From positions 2,057,001 to 2,121,000 of the forward strand of contig NZ_CP016027.1 in NCBI RefSeq assembly GCF_001663815.1: a stretch of DNA of 64,000 bases, given 5' to 3'. Below the pieces are notes generated by a model, which worked only from the letters and a program-made list of their open reading frames with translations, was not told the origin of the DNA and did not search any database. The position numbers and the translations under genes were made by a program. The number at the start of each line of letters is the position of its first letter. The stretch's first letter is position 1. Source of the DNA: Halothiobacillus diazotrophicus. GTDB taxonomy: Bacteria; Pseudomonadota; Gammaproteobacteria; Halothiobacillales; Halothiobacillaceae. Of this stretch, positions 10,183-19,769 are shown piece after piece.

Positions 10183-13014
10183 CTAGTCGGTGAAATAATG
10201 TTGCCAGGTGGCCATGACGGTCGCCCGTTCGGACGCGAAATCGGCGATGGGCACATTCAAGGACTGGTTGGCCAACGTTCGGCGGTGTGTTGCGTTGCGC
10301 AATGACTGATAGGCGGTAATCAGCGCCGATCCGATGGCTTCTGGCAGGACCTTCTCGTTCATGAGCGCGGTCAGCTGACGAATATTGTCCGTGAACCGAA
10401 TAATCTCCGGGTGGGCGTGTGCATGGCGCAGCAGGAGATATTGAACGATGAACTCGATATCCGTAATCCCCCCAACACCGCGTTTGAGATGGAAATGATC
10501 GGGCGGGGGGCTATCCTGCTCGGCCCGCATTTTTTCCCGCATCGCACGAATCTCGGACCGCAGCATGTTCGGGTCACGGGGGGTACAGATCACGGCTTTC
10601 CGAATGGCGGTAAAGGCAGATTCGATGGGCGGATGACCACAGATGAAACGGGCACGACACAAAGCCTGGATTTCCCAAAGCCAGGCATGCTCCTGCTGGT
10701 ATTGCGCGAATCCCTTTAGACTGGAGACAAGCAGCCCGCCGACACCATCCGGTCGAAGCCGGGTATCAATTTCATAGAGTACGCCCGCCGGTGTCCTGAT
10801 GCTCAGGGTATGGATGATTTTCTGGGCAATCCGGGCGAAGAAGAGACTGTTATCGATGACCTGCGGCCCCGTGGTAACCGTCTCCTCACCATCCGAGTCA
10901 TGCAGGAAGACGAGATCCAGATCCGAGCCATACCCCAGTTCGATGCCGCCCAGCTTGCCATAGCCGATGATGGCAAATCCGGGTTCGATGACGCCTTCCG
11001 GGGTGGTAGCCTGCGGGCGGCCATAGCGCTCCTGCAATTTATCCCGGGTACGGTTCAGCACGGCACGAAGTGCAACTTCTGCGATCCAGGTCAGCTGATC
11101 GGATACCCGCATGACAGGAAGCACCCCCATGGCGTCCGCGGCCGCAACGCGCAGTACGGAGAGTTGACGGAAACGGCGCAGTTCATCGAACTGTCGCTCC
11201 TCGTCTTCGGGGAAACGGGATAACAGACCATCGAGTTCGGCGCAAAGATCATCCACGTCGGGCTGGACGTACAAAGCCTCGGGATCGACAAGTTCATCCA
11301 GAAGGATGGGGTGTTGTCGCAGAAGATCGGAAATCCAAGGACTCGCCGAGCAGAGTTGAATGAGTTGACGGAGCGCCTGGGGTTGCTCGATCAGCAGTGC
11401 CAGGTAAACTGATCTTCCCAGCACGGCGCTAATGAGGGTCAGGACAGCCTGAAGTGTCGAAATGGCATTGTCGCCAGTTGCAACTTCGTGAAGAAGATTG
11501 GGTATCAGTACATCGAGGCGCTGGCGGACGATGTCACTGACAAGCGCATAGTGTTCACGTTTCCAGGCGCGTAGGGTTTCTAGGGCAGCCTGTGGGTCGG
11601 AAAAACCCTCGTGCTCGAGATGATTCATGGCCCGTGCATCTGACAGGCTGTCGTCCTGCCACACAGTGAGCAAGGGGTCATCGTCGCGTCGCTCGTCGCG
11701 CTGGGTCTTGAGAATCTCGCCGAAATGTCGATGAATGCGGTGCCGGTGCGCGTCGAGGGCCGGGAGAAAGTGCTGCCAGCTATCAAACCCCATCGCCAGG
11801 GCCAGACGGGTACGATCATCGTCCTTAATCGGCAGGGATTGGGTTTGTTGATCGTGTTGCATCTGAAGCCGGTTTTCGGTGCGCCGAAGGAAGTCATAGC
11901 CAGACTTGAGCTCGGCAATCATCGATGCAGGCAGCTGATGCGTCTCTCCCAGAACATCGAGGGTCTTCAGAATACTCCGGCTCTGCAGACGCGGTTCCCT
12001 TCCTCCGCGGAGCAGCTGGAACAACTGGCCGATGAACTCCACTTCACGAATGCCTCCTGGCCCAAGCTTGATGTTGTCGATCAGGCCCTTTCGGGTCATT
12101 TCCACTTCGATGGCCTTTTTCATGTCCCGAAGTTGGGCAAACGCACCGAAGTCCAGGTACTTTCGATAGACGAACGGTTTGAGTTGGTTGAGCAGAGTTT
12201 CTCCGGCAGCAAAGTCCCCTGCGATGACCCGAGCCTTGATGAAGGCGTAACGCTCCCATTCACGACCTAGCGTGGCGTAGTAGTGCTCCATGGCATCAAA
12301 GGGAAGCGCCAGGGCACCCTCGTCGCCATGGGGTCTCAGGCGCATGTCGACCCGAAAGACGAAACCGTCGCTTGTCACATGATCCAGGGAGCGGATGATG
12401 CGTTGCCCGAGCTTGATGAAGAACTGACTATTGGCAATCGGACGTTCGCCATCCGTTTCACCTTCGTGCTCAAAGGCGAAAATGAGATCGATGTCCGAGG
12501 AGTAATTCAGCTCATACCCACCGAGCTTACCCATACCCAGCACGACCAGACGTTGCATTTGGCCCGAGTGATCCCGGGGGCTGCCATGACGGGCCGTCAG
12601 AGCGGCTTCATGAAAGAGTAGCGCTTGCTGAACACTTTGGTCCGCCAGTTGCGACAGGTCAAAAAGCGTTTCCTGCGTGTCAGCCAGACCACAGACATCC
12701 CGCCAGGCAATACGGATCATTTCGATACGTCGGATCTGACGGAGGGCCCGGTCAAACTCTTCATCAGCACGTGTCGCAAACCAGGCGTCAAATCGAGCCC
12801 GGAGATCGCGCTCGTGATTCGGTTTGGAAATCAGGGGAATGAGCTGAACCCAGAGCCAGGGCAAGGTCTTGAGGCTCTGGGCGATAAAGGGACTGACCGT
12901 GGCGATCACGCGGAGCTGCTGTAGGGTCACTTCGTCCGCGCCGGCCACAATGGCCGCTTCAGAAAGAAACTGGTAATCGGACTCAGGCAATTGAACCATC
13001 GGGCATTCGCTCAT
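10183..13014 (-). CDS. glnE: Bifunctional glutamine synthetase adenylyltransferase/deadenylase
   Basis: GlnE attaches and removes AMP on glutamine synthetase in response to PII and glutamine. The protein is about 943 residues, as in E. coli (946). It has two nucleotidyltransferase domains: an N-terminal one with LGMGKLGGYELNYSSDIDLIF (about 160-180) and a C-terminal one with GYGKLGGIELGYGSDLDLVF (about 680-700). HFHLKRGVGGITDIEFIVQY follows the second. I chose ATG at 13014 over an upstream in-frame TTG at 13032 and a downstream ATG at 12999. It ends 16 bases from convergent 9387-10166. Confidence 0.97.
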   Translation of the reverse strand: MSECPMVQLPESDYQFLSEAAIVAGADEVTLQQLRVIATVSPFIAQSLKTLPWLWVQLIPLISKPNHERDLRARFDAWFATRADEEFDRALRQIRRIEMIRIAWRDVCGLADTQETLFDLSQLADQSVQQALLFHEAALTARHGSPRDHSGQMQRLVVLGMGKLGGYELNYSSDIDLIFAFEHEGETDGERPIANSQFFIKLGQRIIRSLDHVTSDGFVFRVDMRLRPHGDEGALALPFDAMEHYYATLGREWERYAFIKARVIAGDFAAGETLLNQLKPFVYRKYLDFGAFAQLRDMKKAIEVEMTRKGLIDNIKLGPGGIREVEFIGQLFQLLRGGREPRLQSRSILKTLDVLGETHQLPASMIAELKSGYDFLRRTENRLQMQHDQQTQSLPIKDDDRTRLALAMGFDSWQHFLPALDAHRHRIHRHFGEILKTQRDERRDDDPLLTVWQDDSLSDARAMNHLEHEGFSDPQAALETLRAWKREHYALVSDIVRQRLDVLIPNLLHEVATGDNAISTLQAVLTLISAVLGRSVYLALLIEQPQALRQLIQLCSASPWISDLLRQHPILLDELVDPEALYVQPDVDDLCAELDGLLSRFPEDEERQFDELRRFRQLSVLRVAAADAMGVLPVMRVSDQLTWIAEVALRAVLNRTRDKLQERYGRPQATTPEGVIEPGFAIIGYGKLGGIELGYGSDLDLVFLHDSDGEETVTTGPQVIDNSLFFARIAQKIIHTLSIRTPAGVLYEIDTRLRPDGVGGLLVSSLKGFAQYQQEHAWLWEIQALCRARFICGHPPIESAFTAIRKAVICTPRDPNMLRSEIRAMREKMRAEQDSPPPDHFHLKRGVGGITDIEFIVQYLLLRHAHAHPEIIRFTDNIRQLTALMNEKVLPEAIGSALITAYQSLRNATHRRTLANQSLNVPIADFASERATVMATWQHYFTD

Positions 13015-13071
13015 TGGTGGCGCAGCGATCAATCCGTCTGCGGGGCGGCACGGATACGGTCGACAGTATCC

Positions 13072-13443
13072 TCATGCAATCGAGGATCCGTCCTGCTTGT
13101 GAATGTAAATGAGCCGCATGTTCTGAATGTGATCCGTTGCCCGGCTTGCCGCACGGACTGTCTCGATTATTCCGTACAGGGAACGTGGTCCTTCGGGGCA
13201 TTCATCGTCATAGACGACGACAGAGCCGTCCGGCGCATCGAGGGGAACACTGGCGATCGTAATGGACAAGGCGTCTTCATGGGTCAGGACCCCGACGTTG
13301 GGGGGGCCGAAGGCATTGAGCGGCTGAAGATACACCGCCCGTACTTGATGATCATCGCGTCGATCTCGGCCGAACTCATGGATGATGGACGATATATCCT
13401 CGGGCGTGAGGTCGTTGGCAGGCGGCTCTTTGGCAACGGTCAT
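13072..13443 (-). CDS. Hypothetical protein upstream of glnE
   Basis: I do not recognise this 123-residue protein. The preferred ATG at 13443 (MTVAKEPPANDLTPEDIS) is preceded by AGGATTCC at good distance; a TTG at 13461 would add six residues. It is soluble, acidic to neutral, without signal peptide or membrane segment. A likely alternating beta/alpha part contains AVYLQPLNAFGPPNVGV, SITIASVPLDAPDGSVVVYDD and NMRLIYIHKQD. It lies 57 bases before glnE on the same strand and could be co-transcribed with it. Reading frame and base composition look like a real gene. Confidence 0.6.
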   Translation of the reverse strand: MTVAKEPPANDLTPEDISSIIHEFGRDRRDDHQVRAVYLQPLNAFGPPNVGVLTHEDALSITIASVPLDAPDGSVVVYDDECPEGPRSLYGIIETVRAASRATDHIQNMRLIYIHKQDGSSIA

Positions 13444-13496
13444 GGCGGAATCCTGTAGCAAGCGTTATCCGTACCTAAGAATACTGGAGCCACAGG

Positions 13497-13523
13497 AAAA
13501 AAAAAGTCGGCGCGCGGCCGACT
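13497..13523 (-). terminator. Intrinsic terminator after the DsrE-family gene
   Basis: On the minus strand a perfect 7-bp stem AGTCGGC/GCCGACT with a five-base loop (13505-13523) is followed by nine T residues (complement of 13497-13505). It ends transcription of the secreted DsrE gene (13591-14061) and separates it from the hypothetical-glnE unit. Confidence 0.85.
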
Positions 13524-13590
13524 CGATGGGAATGCGTGTGTTCCCGGCAGGCCGCCGCGCTAGGAAACGGCGAACCGGGGAGGTGTATCC

Positions 13591-14061
13591 TCAGGGGCGC
13601 ACGAGAATATAGCCGGCTTCGACCAGTTTCACGATACGGACGATACCGGACGGCGTCTTTTGTGCAACGGGGTTGAGAACGGGTTCGTGGCCCAGTTTCG
13701 CCGCGGCCTTTTTCAACGAATTCTCGCAGGCTGTAAAACGTACGCCTTGTTCAGACAAGGCTTTGATCTTGGCGGCATTGGGGTTGTCGGCAAAAAGCAG
13801 ACCGACGCCTGGTCCAAGCGCGACAACTTCGACATCCACGTCGGTGCCGAATGCCTGCATCAGGTTGGTGGCGACGTTCAGTGGCACGATCTGACGCTTC
13901 GGATCTTCATCCGTAACCTGGATCACGACATGATGCGCGGCAAGGGAGTTGCCGCCCAGGGCGTCGATGGCTTTGGCATCCGCCATGGCGGCCTGGGCTG
14001 ACAGCGTGCCCGCGAGCAGCGTCAGAGCGAGAAGAAAACGCGGGAGGCGAAGTTTCAACAT
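13591..14061 (-). CDS. Secreted DsrE/DsrF-like family protein
   Basis: The 156-residue protein has a clear signal peptide (MLKLRLPRFLLALTLLAGTL, Ala-rich cleavage zone near 24-28) and then a DsrE-like fold. HHVVIQVTDEDPKRQ and a VEVVALGPGVGLL strand lead to GVRFTACENSLKK, whose Cys corresponds to the position often conserved in periplasmic DsrE homologues. The end, GIVRIVKLVEAGYILVRP, is typical of the family. DsrE proteins carry sulfur or act in thiol relays, but this secreted group has no settled role. A GAGG ribosome site precedes the ATG. The gene is monocistronic, with its own terminator. Confidence 0.85.
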   Translation of the reverse strand: MLKLRLPRFLLALTLLAGTLSAQAAMADAKAIDALGGNSLAAHHVVIQVTDEDPKRQIVPLNVATNLMQAFGTDVDVEVVALGPGVGLLFADNPNAAKIKALSEQGVRFTACENSLKKAAAKLGHEPVLNPVAQKTPSGIVRIVKLVEAGYILVRP

Positions 14062-14401
14062 GATTTATCCTCGATGATATTCAGAGTCCGTAGGGTTTTT
14101 GTCTCAATGGTTTTGTTTTATGAAGAGACCGCGCCAGTTTAATCACAATTGGCTACGGGAGGCAAAAACGAATTTATGATCGGGGGATTAGTCACGTTAT
14201 ACGGGATTTATCAGAATAGAGGTTCTTTGCGGCACATTGACTTCTTGACGAAGATCCGGGTTAGGGGTGATACTCAGGCAAACCCTTAACTTGCTAATGA
14301 TATATCGTCCGCCCCCCGCTTCAGAGTGGGTGGGGTTCAGGCCCGTTGTTCGCCATGAGGAACGACCCGCGCTGAATTAACGAAAAGCTCAATCCGTATT
14401 A
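14062..14401. other. Intergenic region (340 bp) between divergent DsrE and phosphatase genes
   Basis: No gene is visible. The segment is clearly more AT-rich than its neighbours and contains the candidate rightward promoter at 14245-14274. There is a C/G-rich stretch (CCGCCCCCCGC) around 14310 that could pair with the following GTGGGTGGGG, but no T tract follows. Both divergent genes presumably start transcription here. Confidence 0.5.
14245..14274 (+). promoter_or_regulatory. Candidate sigma70 promoter for the PrpA-like phosphatase gene
   Basis: TTGACG (14245-14250) is followed after 18 bases by GATACT (14269-14274), or after 17 by TGATAC. It points at the phosphatase start about 130 bases downstream. 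Confidence 0.5.
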
Positions 14402-15247
14402 ATGACATTATTCAAACAGCTATTAATTAATTCCGAAGGACGGGATTTTGTTGTCGGCGACCTGCATGGGAATCTGACCCGGCTGGAGAAAGCGCTGGAA
14501 TACCATCACTTCAAACCGGATCGGGACCGGGTGATTTCCGTTGGCGACCTCATTGATCGGGGCAGTGAATCGTTGAATACATTGCGGTTGCTCTCGGAGC
14601 CCTGGTTCTTTTCTGTTGCAGGGAATCACGAACGATTATTAAGCCTGCATCGAAATGCGTTGACGCGACGTCAATTGGACCCGATGGCGCGCGCGCGACT
14701 CCAGGAGTCCGGAGCGCAGTGGTTGTTGGATGCCTACGACGGGCTCAATGAGGACAAATGGGCCGATTTCATCACGGAGATCATGAATCTGATCAGCCAG
14801 CTTCCACTGATGATACAGATCGGCAATGGACCAGACGCCGTCGGCGTCGTGCACGCAGAACTCCCGGACTGGGATTGGAGTCGAAACGTGGCCCGGCTGG
14901 AGCGGATCAAAAAGGTGCGGTTCTGGGATCAAACCCGGGACGAACCGACCATCGAATCGATTCTCTGGGGGCGCGGTCAATTCCAATCATTATTGCGCGG
15001 CGATCATAACGACCGGATGGTTGAGGGAATCGCGTGGGTTATTTATGGTCACAACACCCTGCATACACCTCGGCGCGCGGGAAATCGACTATGGATAGAT
15101 ACGGGCGTGCATGAAAAGCAGCCGGATCGGGGGCTCTCTCTCGTGGAGGTCGGCCCGGTTCTTTCCGTGACAACCCATTTCAGGGATTTACGCATTCGGA
15201 CCGAACGTTTCAGCGCCCCGGCGCCGGTCCGTTTTCATTCAGTTTAA
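14402..15247 (+). CDS. Metallophosphoesterase, PrpA/PrpB-like serine/threonine phosphatase family
   Basis: The 281-residue protein carries the full phosphoprotein-phosphatase metal site: GDLHGN near 19-24, GDLIDRG, AGNHE, a later VVHAELPDWDW and YGHNTLHTPRR. Family members dephosphorylate Ser/Thr/His phosphoproteins or cleave bis(5'-nucleosyl)-tetraphosphate. The C-terminus (about 245-281) extends past the core. The start ATG lies in an AT-rich zone (attattaattaatt) unlike the surrounding GC-rich genes, and no strong ribosome site is visible. Substrate cannot be assigned from sequence. Confidence 0.85.
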   Translation: MTLFKQLLINSEGRDFVVGDLHGNLTRLEKALEYHHFKPDRDRVISVGDLIDRGSESLNTLRLLSEPWFFSVAGNHERLLSLHRNALTRRQLDPMARARLQESGAQWLLDAYDGLNEDKWADFITEIMNLISQLPLMIQIGNGPDAVGVVHAELPDWDWSRNVARLERIKKVRFWDQTRDEPTIESILWGRGQFQSLLRGDHNDRMVEGIAWVIYGHNTLHTPRRAGNRLWIDTGVHEKQPDRGLSLVEVGPVLSVTTHFRDLRIRTERFSAPAPVRFHSV

Positions 15248-15267
15248 ATCGTAGAGATAACGTTGCC

Positions 15268-15486
15268 TTGAAAACAGAACTGATATCTGAATTAGAGGAT
15301 TTGAGTATTGCTGAGCTCGAGCAGCTCATCGAATCGATTGCTGCAGAAGTGGCGCGGCGCGATGCCGAGTCTGCGGAGCGCGCTACTCCGCCAAAACTCG
15401 ACGAAAGTGAAATCGTCCAGGTTCTGGCTTTCGAACTGAAACGCCACCGCAAGCAGAAAGACGAAGTCTTCAATCCCTTTGCCTGA
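15268..15486 (+). CDS. Small hypothetical protein
   Basis: This is a 72-residue open frame starting with TTG, 20 bases after the phosphatase stop. It is highly charged and helical (LISELEDLSIAELEQLIESI), consistent with a short coiled coil, followed by a linker and a basic stretch (KRHRKQKDEVFNPF). The LSIAELEQLI pattern is reminiscent of the N-terminal oligomerisation helix of H-NS-like proteins, but no DNA-binding motif is present. No family is recognised. The non-ATG start makes it uncertain; its position suggests co-transcription with the phosphatase. Confidence 0.45.
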   Translation: MKTELISELEDLSIAELEQLIESIAAEVARRDAESAERATPPKLDESEIVQVLAFELKRHRKQKDEVFNPFA

Positions 15487-15547
15487 GCGACAGGGGTGGT
15501 CGAGCTGCGGACGGGGGGCGACTGTCCCACCGTGTGCGTGACCATCC

Positions 15548-17107
15548 TTACTTTGAAACGTCGTCACTTCCGTTCTGATGGAATTCGGCCGCCGTCAGTG
15601 AGCGCGTCTCGGTGGTGATGGGGGCCAGATCGGGAATATCCGATCGTTTGGCATGGACGGCACCAAGGTCACGAAATTTCCGGGCGCTGGGCAGGACGCG
15701 CCCCTCCAGTGCACCCACCGACTGGTTATACGCCATTACGGACTGATCCAGGCTCCTGCCCAGACGTTGCCAGTGCTCTGCCAATGTACCGATGCGTTCG
15801 TAGATCTCCCGGCCGAGCTGGGCCATCTCCTGAGCGTTCTGGGCCAGCGCTTCCTGACGCCATCCATAGGAAACTGCTTTGAGCAGGGCGATCAGGGTGG
15901 TCGGACTGGCGGGGATGACCCGCTTTTCTGCACCGAACTCGATGAGTGTCGGATCCTGCATCAGGGCGGCCGAGAAAAACACCTCGCCAGGCACAAAAAG
16001 AACAACGAATTCGGGCGTCGGATCGAACTGTTCGAAATAGTCCTTCTTGCTGAGCTGATTGATGTGGGTACGTACCTGCTGTGCATGATCATTGAGGTAA
16101 CGGACGCGGTCGATCTCGTTCGTGGCCTCGATAGCCTGAAGATAGGCGCTGACCGGGGCTTTGGCATCAACGACGATGCGCCGCCCTCCCGGCAGATGCA
16201 CGATCATGTCCGGGCGGAGCCGCCCCGCTTCCGTCGACTCGGACACCTGCTCCTCGAAATCACAATGGGCCAGCATCCCGGCGAGTTCGACCACCCGTTT
16301 GAGCTGTACTTCGCCCCAGCGTCCCCGGGCACTGGGCTGTCGTAACGCCTTGACGAGATCCGCCGTTTCCCGATGCAGCTGTGGGAGATGAATCTGCAGG
16401 AGATCGTTGATCTGTTGCTGAAGTGCACCATAGGCCGTGGTACGAACCTGTTCGAGTAGGCCCAATTTCTGGTCGAACTGTTCAAGACGTTCACGAATAG
16501 GCTGGGTTATTTGGCCAATGGCGGCCTGGCGCTGCGCGAGATCCTGGGTGGCGGCCGTCTGAAACTGGCTCAGATTTTCCTTGGCCAGCTTGAGGAAGGA
16601 TTCGTTGTTGGCCCGGAGCGCATCCGCCGAGAGCGCCTGGAAGGCCTGTTGGAATTGATTCTTGGCCTGTTCGAGCAGGGCAAGTTTCTCTTCACTGGAA
16701 TGACGCTCCTGGGCCAGACGTTCCTGCAGTTCAGCCAGTTGACGCTCGCCATCGCGCGTCTGCTGTTGGAGTGTCTCGATTCTTCGTTCAGCGGCGTGGC
16801 GCTCCTGCTGCAACTCGTTCAGGCGACGCTCCATACCGGCCAACGTTGCCTGGTGCCCGGCAAGATCGACCGACAGGGCCTGAGCCAGGTGCTGTGCTGA
16901 CTCGCGTTCCTGCCGCAGGTCGACCATGTCCGCGGCCTGTCTCTGCAGTTGCTGCTCCTGCGTCGCCAAGGTTCGGCGCGCATATTTGATGGTAGACCAA
17001 AGAGCGAATGCTGCCGGCAGTGAAACGACGGCGATAACCAGAATCACCCACGCCCACAGTGCCGGGAAAGACGGCAATGAATCCATCCAGGCGTACCAGG
17101 GCGTCAT
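15548..17107 (-). CDS. rmuC: DNA recombination protein RmuC
   Basis: RmuC limits rearrangements at inverted repeats and has a nuclease-like fold. The 519-residue protein has an N-terminal membrane anchor (FPALWAWVILVIAVVSLPAAF) and a long Gln/Glu/Arg-rich coiled coil from about 40 to 220. The conserved RmuC domain includes GRWGEVQLKRVVELAGM, RPDMIVHLPGGRRIVVDAKAP, FVVLFVPGEVFFSAAL and VIPASPTTLIALLKAVSYGW. The DAKAP acidic/Lys motif matches a PD-(D/E)XK-type site. It begins 12 bases after purH and is likely in its operon. Confidence 0.96.
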   Translation of the reverse strand: MTPWYAWMDSLPSFPALWAWVILVIAVVSLPAAFALWSTIKYARRTLATQEQQLQRQAADMVDLRQERESAQHLAQALSVDLAGHQATLAGMERRLNELQQERHAAERRIETLQQQTRDGERQLAELQERLAQERHSSEEKLALLEQAKNQFQQAFQALSADALRANNESFLKLAKENLSQFQTAATQDLAQRQAAIGQITQPIRERLEQFDQKLGLLEQVRTTAYGALQQQINDLLQIHLPQLHRETADLVKALRQPSARGRWGEVQLKRVVELAGMLAHCDFEEQVSESTEAGRLRPDMIVHLPGGRRIVVDAKAPVSAYLQAIEATNEIDRVRYLNDHAQQVRTHINQLSKKDYFEQFDPTPEFVVLFVPGEVFFSAALMQDPTLIEFGAEKRVIPASPTTLIALLKAVSYGWRQEALAQNAQEMAQLGREIYERIGTLAEHWQRLGRSLDQSVMAYNQSVGALEGRVLPSARKFRDLGAVHAKRSDIPDLAPITTETRSLTAAEFHQNGSDDVSK

Positions 17108-17119
17108 GGGGCGTTGGGT

Positions 17120-18682
17120 TTAGTGACGGAAATGGCGGATGCCGGTCAGGACCATCGCGATACCGTGCTCGTTTGCGGCATCGATCACCTCCTGATCCCG
17201 CATGGAGCCTCCGGGGTGGATCACGGCCGTGATGCCCGCCTCGGCTGCCGTGTCGATTCCGTCCCGGAACGGGAAGAAGGCATCCGATGCCATGACGGAA
17301 CCGGCGACCGGCAAGCCGGCATCCTGGGCCTTGATGGCGGCGATGCGCGCCGAATACACCCGGCTCATCTGTCCGGCGCCGACACCGATGGTCTGTTCCC
17401 CGCTGGCGTAGATGATGGCATTGGATTTGACGAATTTGGCGACTTTCCAGGCGAACAGCAGGTCACGGAGTTCTGCCGGCGTCGGTTGCCGCTGCGTCAC
17501 GATCTTCAGATGATCGGTCGTTATGACGGCGCTGTCCTCATCCTGAACCAGTAAGCCACCGTTGACGCGCTTGTAGTCGAAGGCGTGTTCGGCATACGCC
17601 GGCCATTGGCCCACGGCCAGCACGCGGACGTTCGGCTTTGCGGACAACTCGGTACGTGCCTCGTCCGTGATTTCCGGAGCGATGATGACTTCGACGAATT
17701 GGCGGTCGATGATGCTGCGTGCGGTGTGGGCATCGAGCGGCCGGTTGAAGGCAATGATGCCGCCGAAAGCCGAAGTGGGATCCGTGGCATAGGCCCGGTC
17801 GTAGGCGACGGTAAGATTGTCGTCGACGGCGACGCCGCAGGGGTTGGCGTGCTTCACGATCACGCAGGCCGGCTCGACGAACTGCTTCACGCATTCGAGC
17901 GCGGCATCCGAGTCGGCGATGTTGTTGTAGGACAGGGGTTTTCCTTGAATGATGCGGGCGGCAGCAATGCTGCCCACCGGGGGCTGATGTTTCACGTAAA
18001 ACGCCGCCTGCTGATGGGGATTTTCGCCATAGCGTAGATCCTGAGCCTTGACGAGTTGCAGATTGAACGTCGGTGCGAAGCGGTTGCCACTGACCATCTT
18101 GCCGAAATGGGTCGCGATCATGCCATCGTAACGGGCGGTGTGCTCGAAGGCGCGGACAGCCAGTTCGAAGCGCGTGTTGCCCTGGATTCCACCCTGTTCG
18201 ATATCGGCAAGAACGCGTTCATAATCTGCAGGGTCGACGATGATGGCGACATCTTTGTGATTTTTGGCTGCGGCGCGCACCATGGCGGGTCCGCCGATGT
18301 CGATGTTCTCGACCGCATCTTCATAACGGCAATCCGGATCGGCGACCGTCTGCTCGAAGGGATACAGGTTGACCACGACGAGGTCGATGGGCTCGATACC
18401 ATGTTCGGCCATGACCGCGTCATCCACGCCACGCCGGGCCAGAATGCCGCCATGGATCTTCGGGTTCAGGGTCTTCACGCGCCCGGCCATGATTTCCGGG
18501 AAGCCCGTCACATCGGCAACTTCCGTGACCGCCAGTCCGGCGTCCCGAAGAAGCTTGGCCGTACCGCCCGTCGAGATGAGATCGATGTTGTGTCGGGTCA
18601 GGGCGCGGGCGAATTCCAGAACGCCGGTCTTGTCGGAGACGCTCAACAGCGCGCGTCGCGGGATCATGGGTTGGTCAATCAT
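17120..18682 (-). CDS. purH: Bifunctional AICAR formyltransferase/IMP cyclohydrolase
   Basis: PurH performs the last two steps of de novo IMP synthesis: formylation of AICAR, then ring closure. The 520-residue length is typical. The N-terminal MGS-like cyclohydrolase domain shows [32 protein letters not shown] and [15 protein letters not shown]. The C-terminal transformylase has [26 protein letters not shown] (catalytic Lys-His), [23 protein letters not shown] and [11 protein letters not shown]. The sequence ends [10 protein letters not shown] as in other PurH proteins. ATG at 18682 opens [18 protein letters not shown]. Confidence 0.98.
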   Translation of the reverse strand: MIDQPMIPRRALLSVSDKTGVLEFARALTRHNIDLISTGGTAKLLRDAGLAVTEVADVTGFPEIMAGRVKTLNPKIHGGILARRGVDDAVMAEHGIEPIDLVVVNLYPFEQTVADPDCRYEDAVENIDIGGPAMVRAAAKNHKDVAIIVDPADYERVLADIEQGGIQGNTRFELAVRAFEHTARYDGMIATHFGKMVSGNRFAPTFNLQLVKAQDLRYGENPHQQAAFYVKHQPPVGSIAAARIIQGKPLSYNNIADSDAALECVKQFVEPACVIVKHANPCGVAVDDNLTVAYDRAYATDPTSAFGGIIAFNRPLDAHTARSIIDRQFVEVIIAPEITDEARTELSAKPNVRVLAVGQWPAYAEHAFDYKRVNGGLLVQDEDSAVITTDHLKIVTQRQPTPAELRDLLFAWKVAKFVKSNAIIYASGEQTIGVGAGQMSRVYSARIAAIKAQDAGLPVAGSVMASDAFFPFRDGIDTAAEAGITAVIHPGGSMRDQEVIDAANEHGIAMVLTGIRHFRH

Positions 18683-18765
18683 AAGTCAGGTACCTGTCGT
18701 CGTAATCAGTCGGCGGCTGACGTGCAGCACCGACGGGGCGAAACCGGCCATTTTACATGATCATG

Positions 18766-19629
18766 TCATTCTGCCCGAACGATCGTGTCGAACAGGGCGC
18801 TATAGTCATCGTCCGCATGCCCGGCTTGCACGCCCTGCTCCAGTACGAGCGCCAGGGTATCGATGAGTCGCGTATCGACACCCCGCGGATCGGCGGCGGT
18901 CTTGAACAGGCGAATGTCCTTGAGCAGATGCTTCAGAGGAAAGTTCGCCTCGGTGAAGTGCCGCTCGGTCATCCGGTCGAGCTTCTTGTCGAAGGTCGGC
19001 GCATAGAGGGCACTGTCGCGCAGTGTCGCCATGAAGGTTTCGACGGAAACGCTTTCGCGCTGGATCAACCCGAGGCTCATGGAGAACGCTGCCGTCAGGC
19101 TGCCGATCAGCTGGTTCATGGCGAGTTTGGCTGCCGCGCCCTGGCCGATGAAGCCAAAGTGGGCGGGGGTTCCTAGGGCTGAAAGGAAGGGTGTGGCGGC
19201 AGCTATGTCGGCCGGATCGCCGCCAAGCAGGATCTGCAGCGTACCGCTGGCAGCCTGCGGCGTGGACCCCAGAACAGGTGCTTCCAGATAGCGCCCGCCT
19301 GCATTGCGGATGGCGGCGGCCAGGGTGCGCGATTCCTCTGGTGCGATGGTGGCGGCATTGATCACGAGCCGGTCTCGCCATAGGGGCAGTGCCGATTCGG
19401 CACCGAGCACCGCTTCACAGGCGGCGAAATCCGCTAACATGACCCAGACAAACGCCGCATCCCCGACGGCGGTAGTAAGATCCTGGCTGACGTTCAAAGC
19501 GGTCGAATCGATGTCCTCGCGCAGGCTGCGGTTGTAGCCGGACACGTGGAAGCCCTGTGCCCCGAGGCGTTGGGCGATCGCCTGGCCCATCAGGCCCAGG
19601 CCCAAAACGGCAATGGATTCTGTTTGCAT
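18766..19629 (-). CDS. NAD(P)-dependent beta-hydroxyacid dehydrogenase family protein
   Basis: This 287-residue protein belongs to the 3-hydroxyisobutyrate dehydrogenase-like group. It has an N-terminal Rossmann motif (IAVLGLGLMGQAIAQRL), the family substrate-binding signature region with YLEAPVLGSTPQAASGTLQILLGGDP, GQGAAAKLAMNQLIGS containing the catalytic Lys, and the C-terminal helical domain with LPLKHLLKDIRL-type sequence. I start it at the ATG at 19629 (MQTESIAVLG); the frame remains open upstream but the extra residues are not family-like. Substrate is unknown; glyoxylate or succinic semialdehyde reductases are possibilities. It is divergent from dgt. Confidence 0.88.
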   Translation of the reverse strand: MQTESIAVLGLGLMGQAIAQRLGAQGFHVSGYNRSLREDIDSTALNVSQDLTTAVGDAAFVWVMLADFAACEAVLGAESALPLWRDRLVINAATIAPEESRTLAAAIRNAGGRYLEAPVLGSTPQAASGTLQILLGGDPADIAAATPFLSALGTPAHFGFIGQGAAAKLAMNQLIGSLTAAFSMSLGLIQRESVSVETFMATLRDSALYAPTFDKKLDRMTERHFTEANFPLKHLLKDIRLFKTAADPRGVDTRLIDTLALVLEQGVQAGHADDDYSALFDTIVRAE

Positions 19630-19769
19630 GGCGGTATCCTGTCGGGTGGCGGCAATGAGGACATGATAGGCCCATCCCCCCCGAAAATCGCGCATCTTTT
19701 GGGGACGGTCCGGTAACGGTCGATGCGCCATGAGCCTGTGCACATACCTAATGAATCGAGAGAAACACG

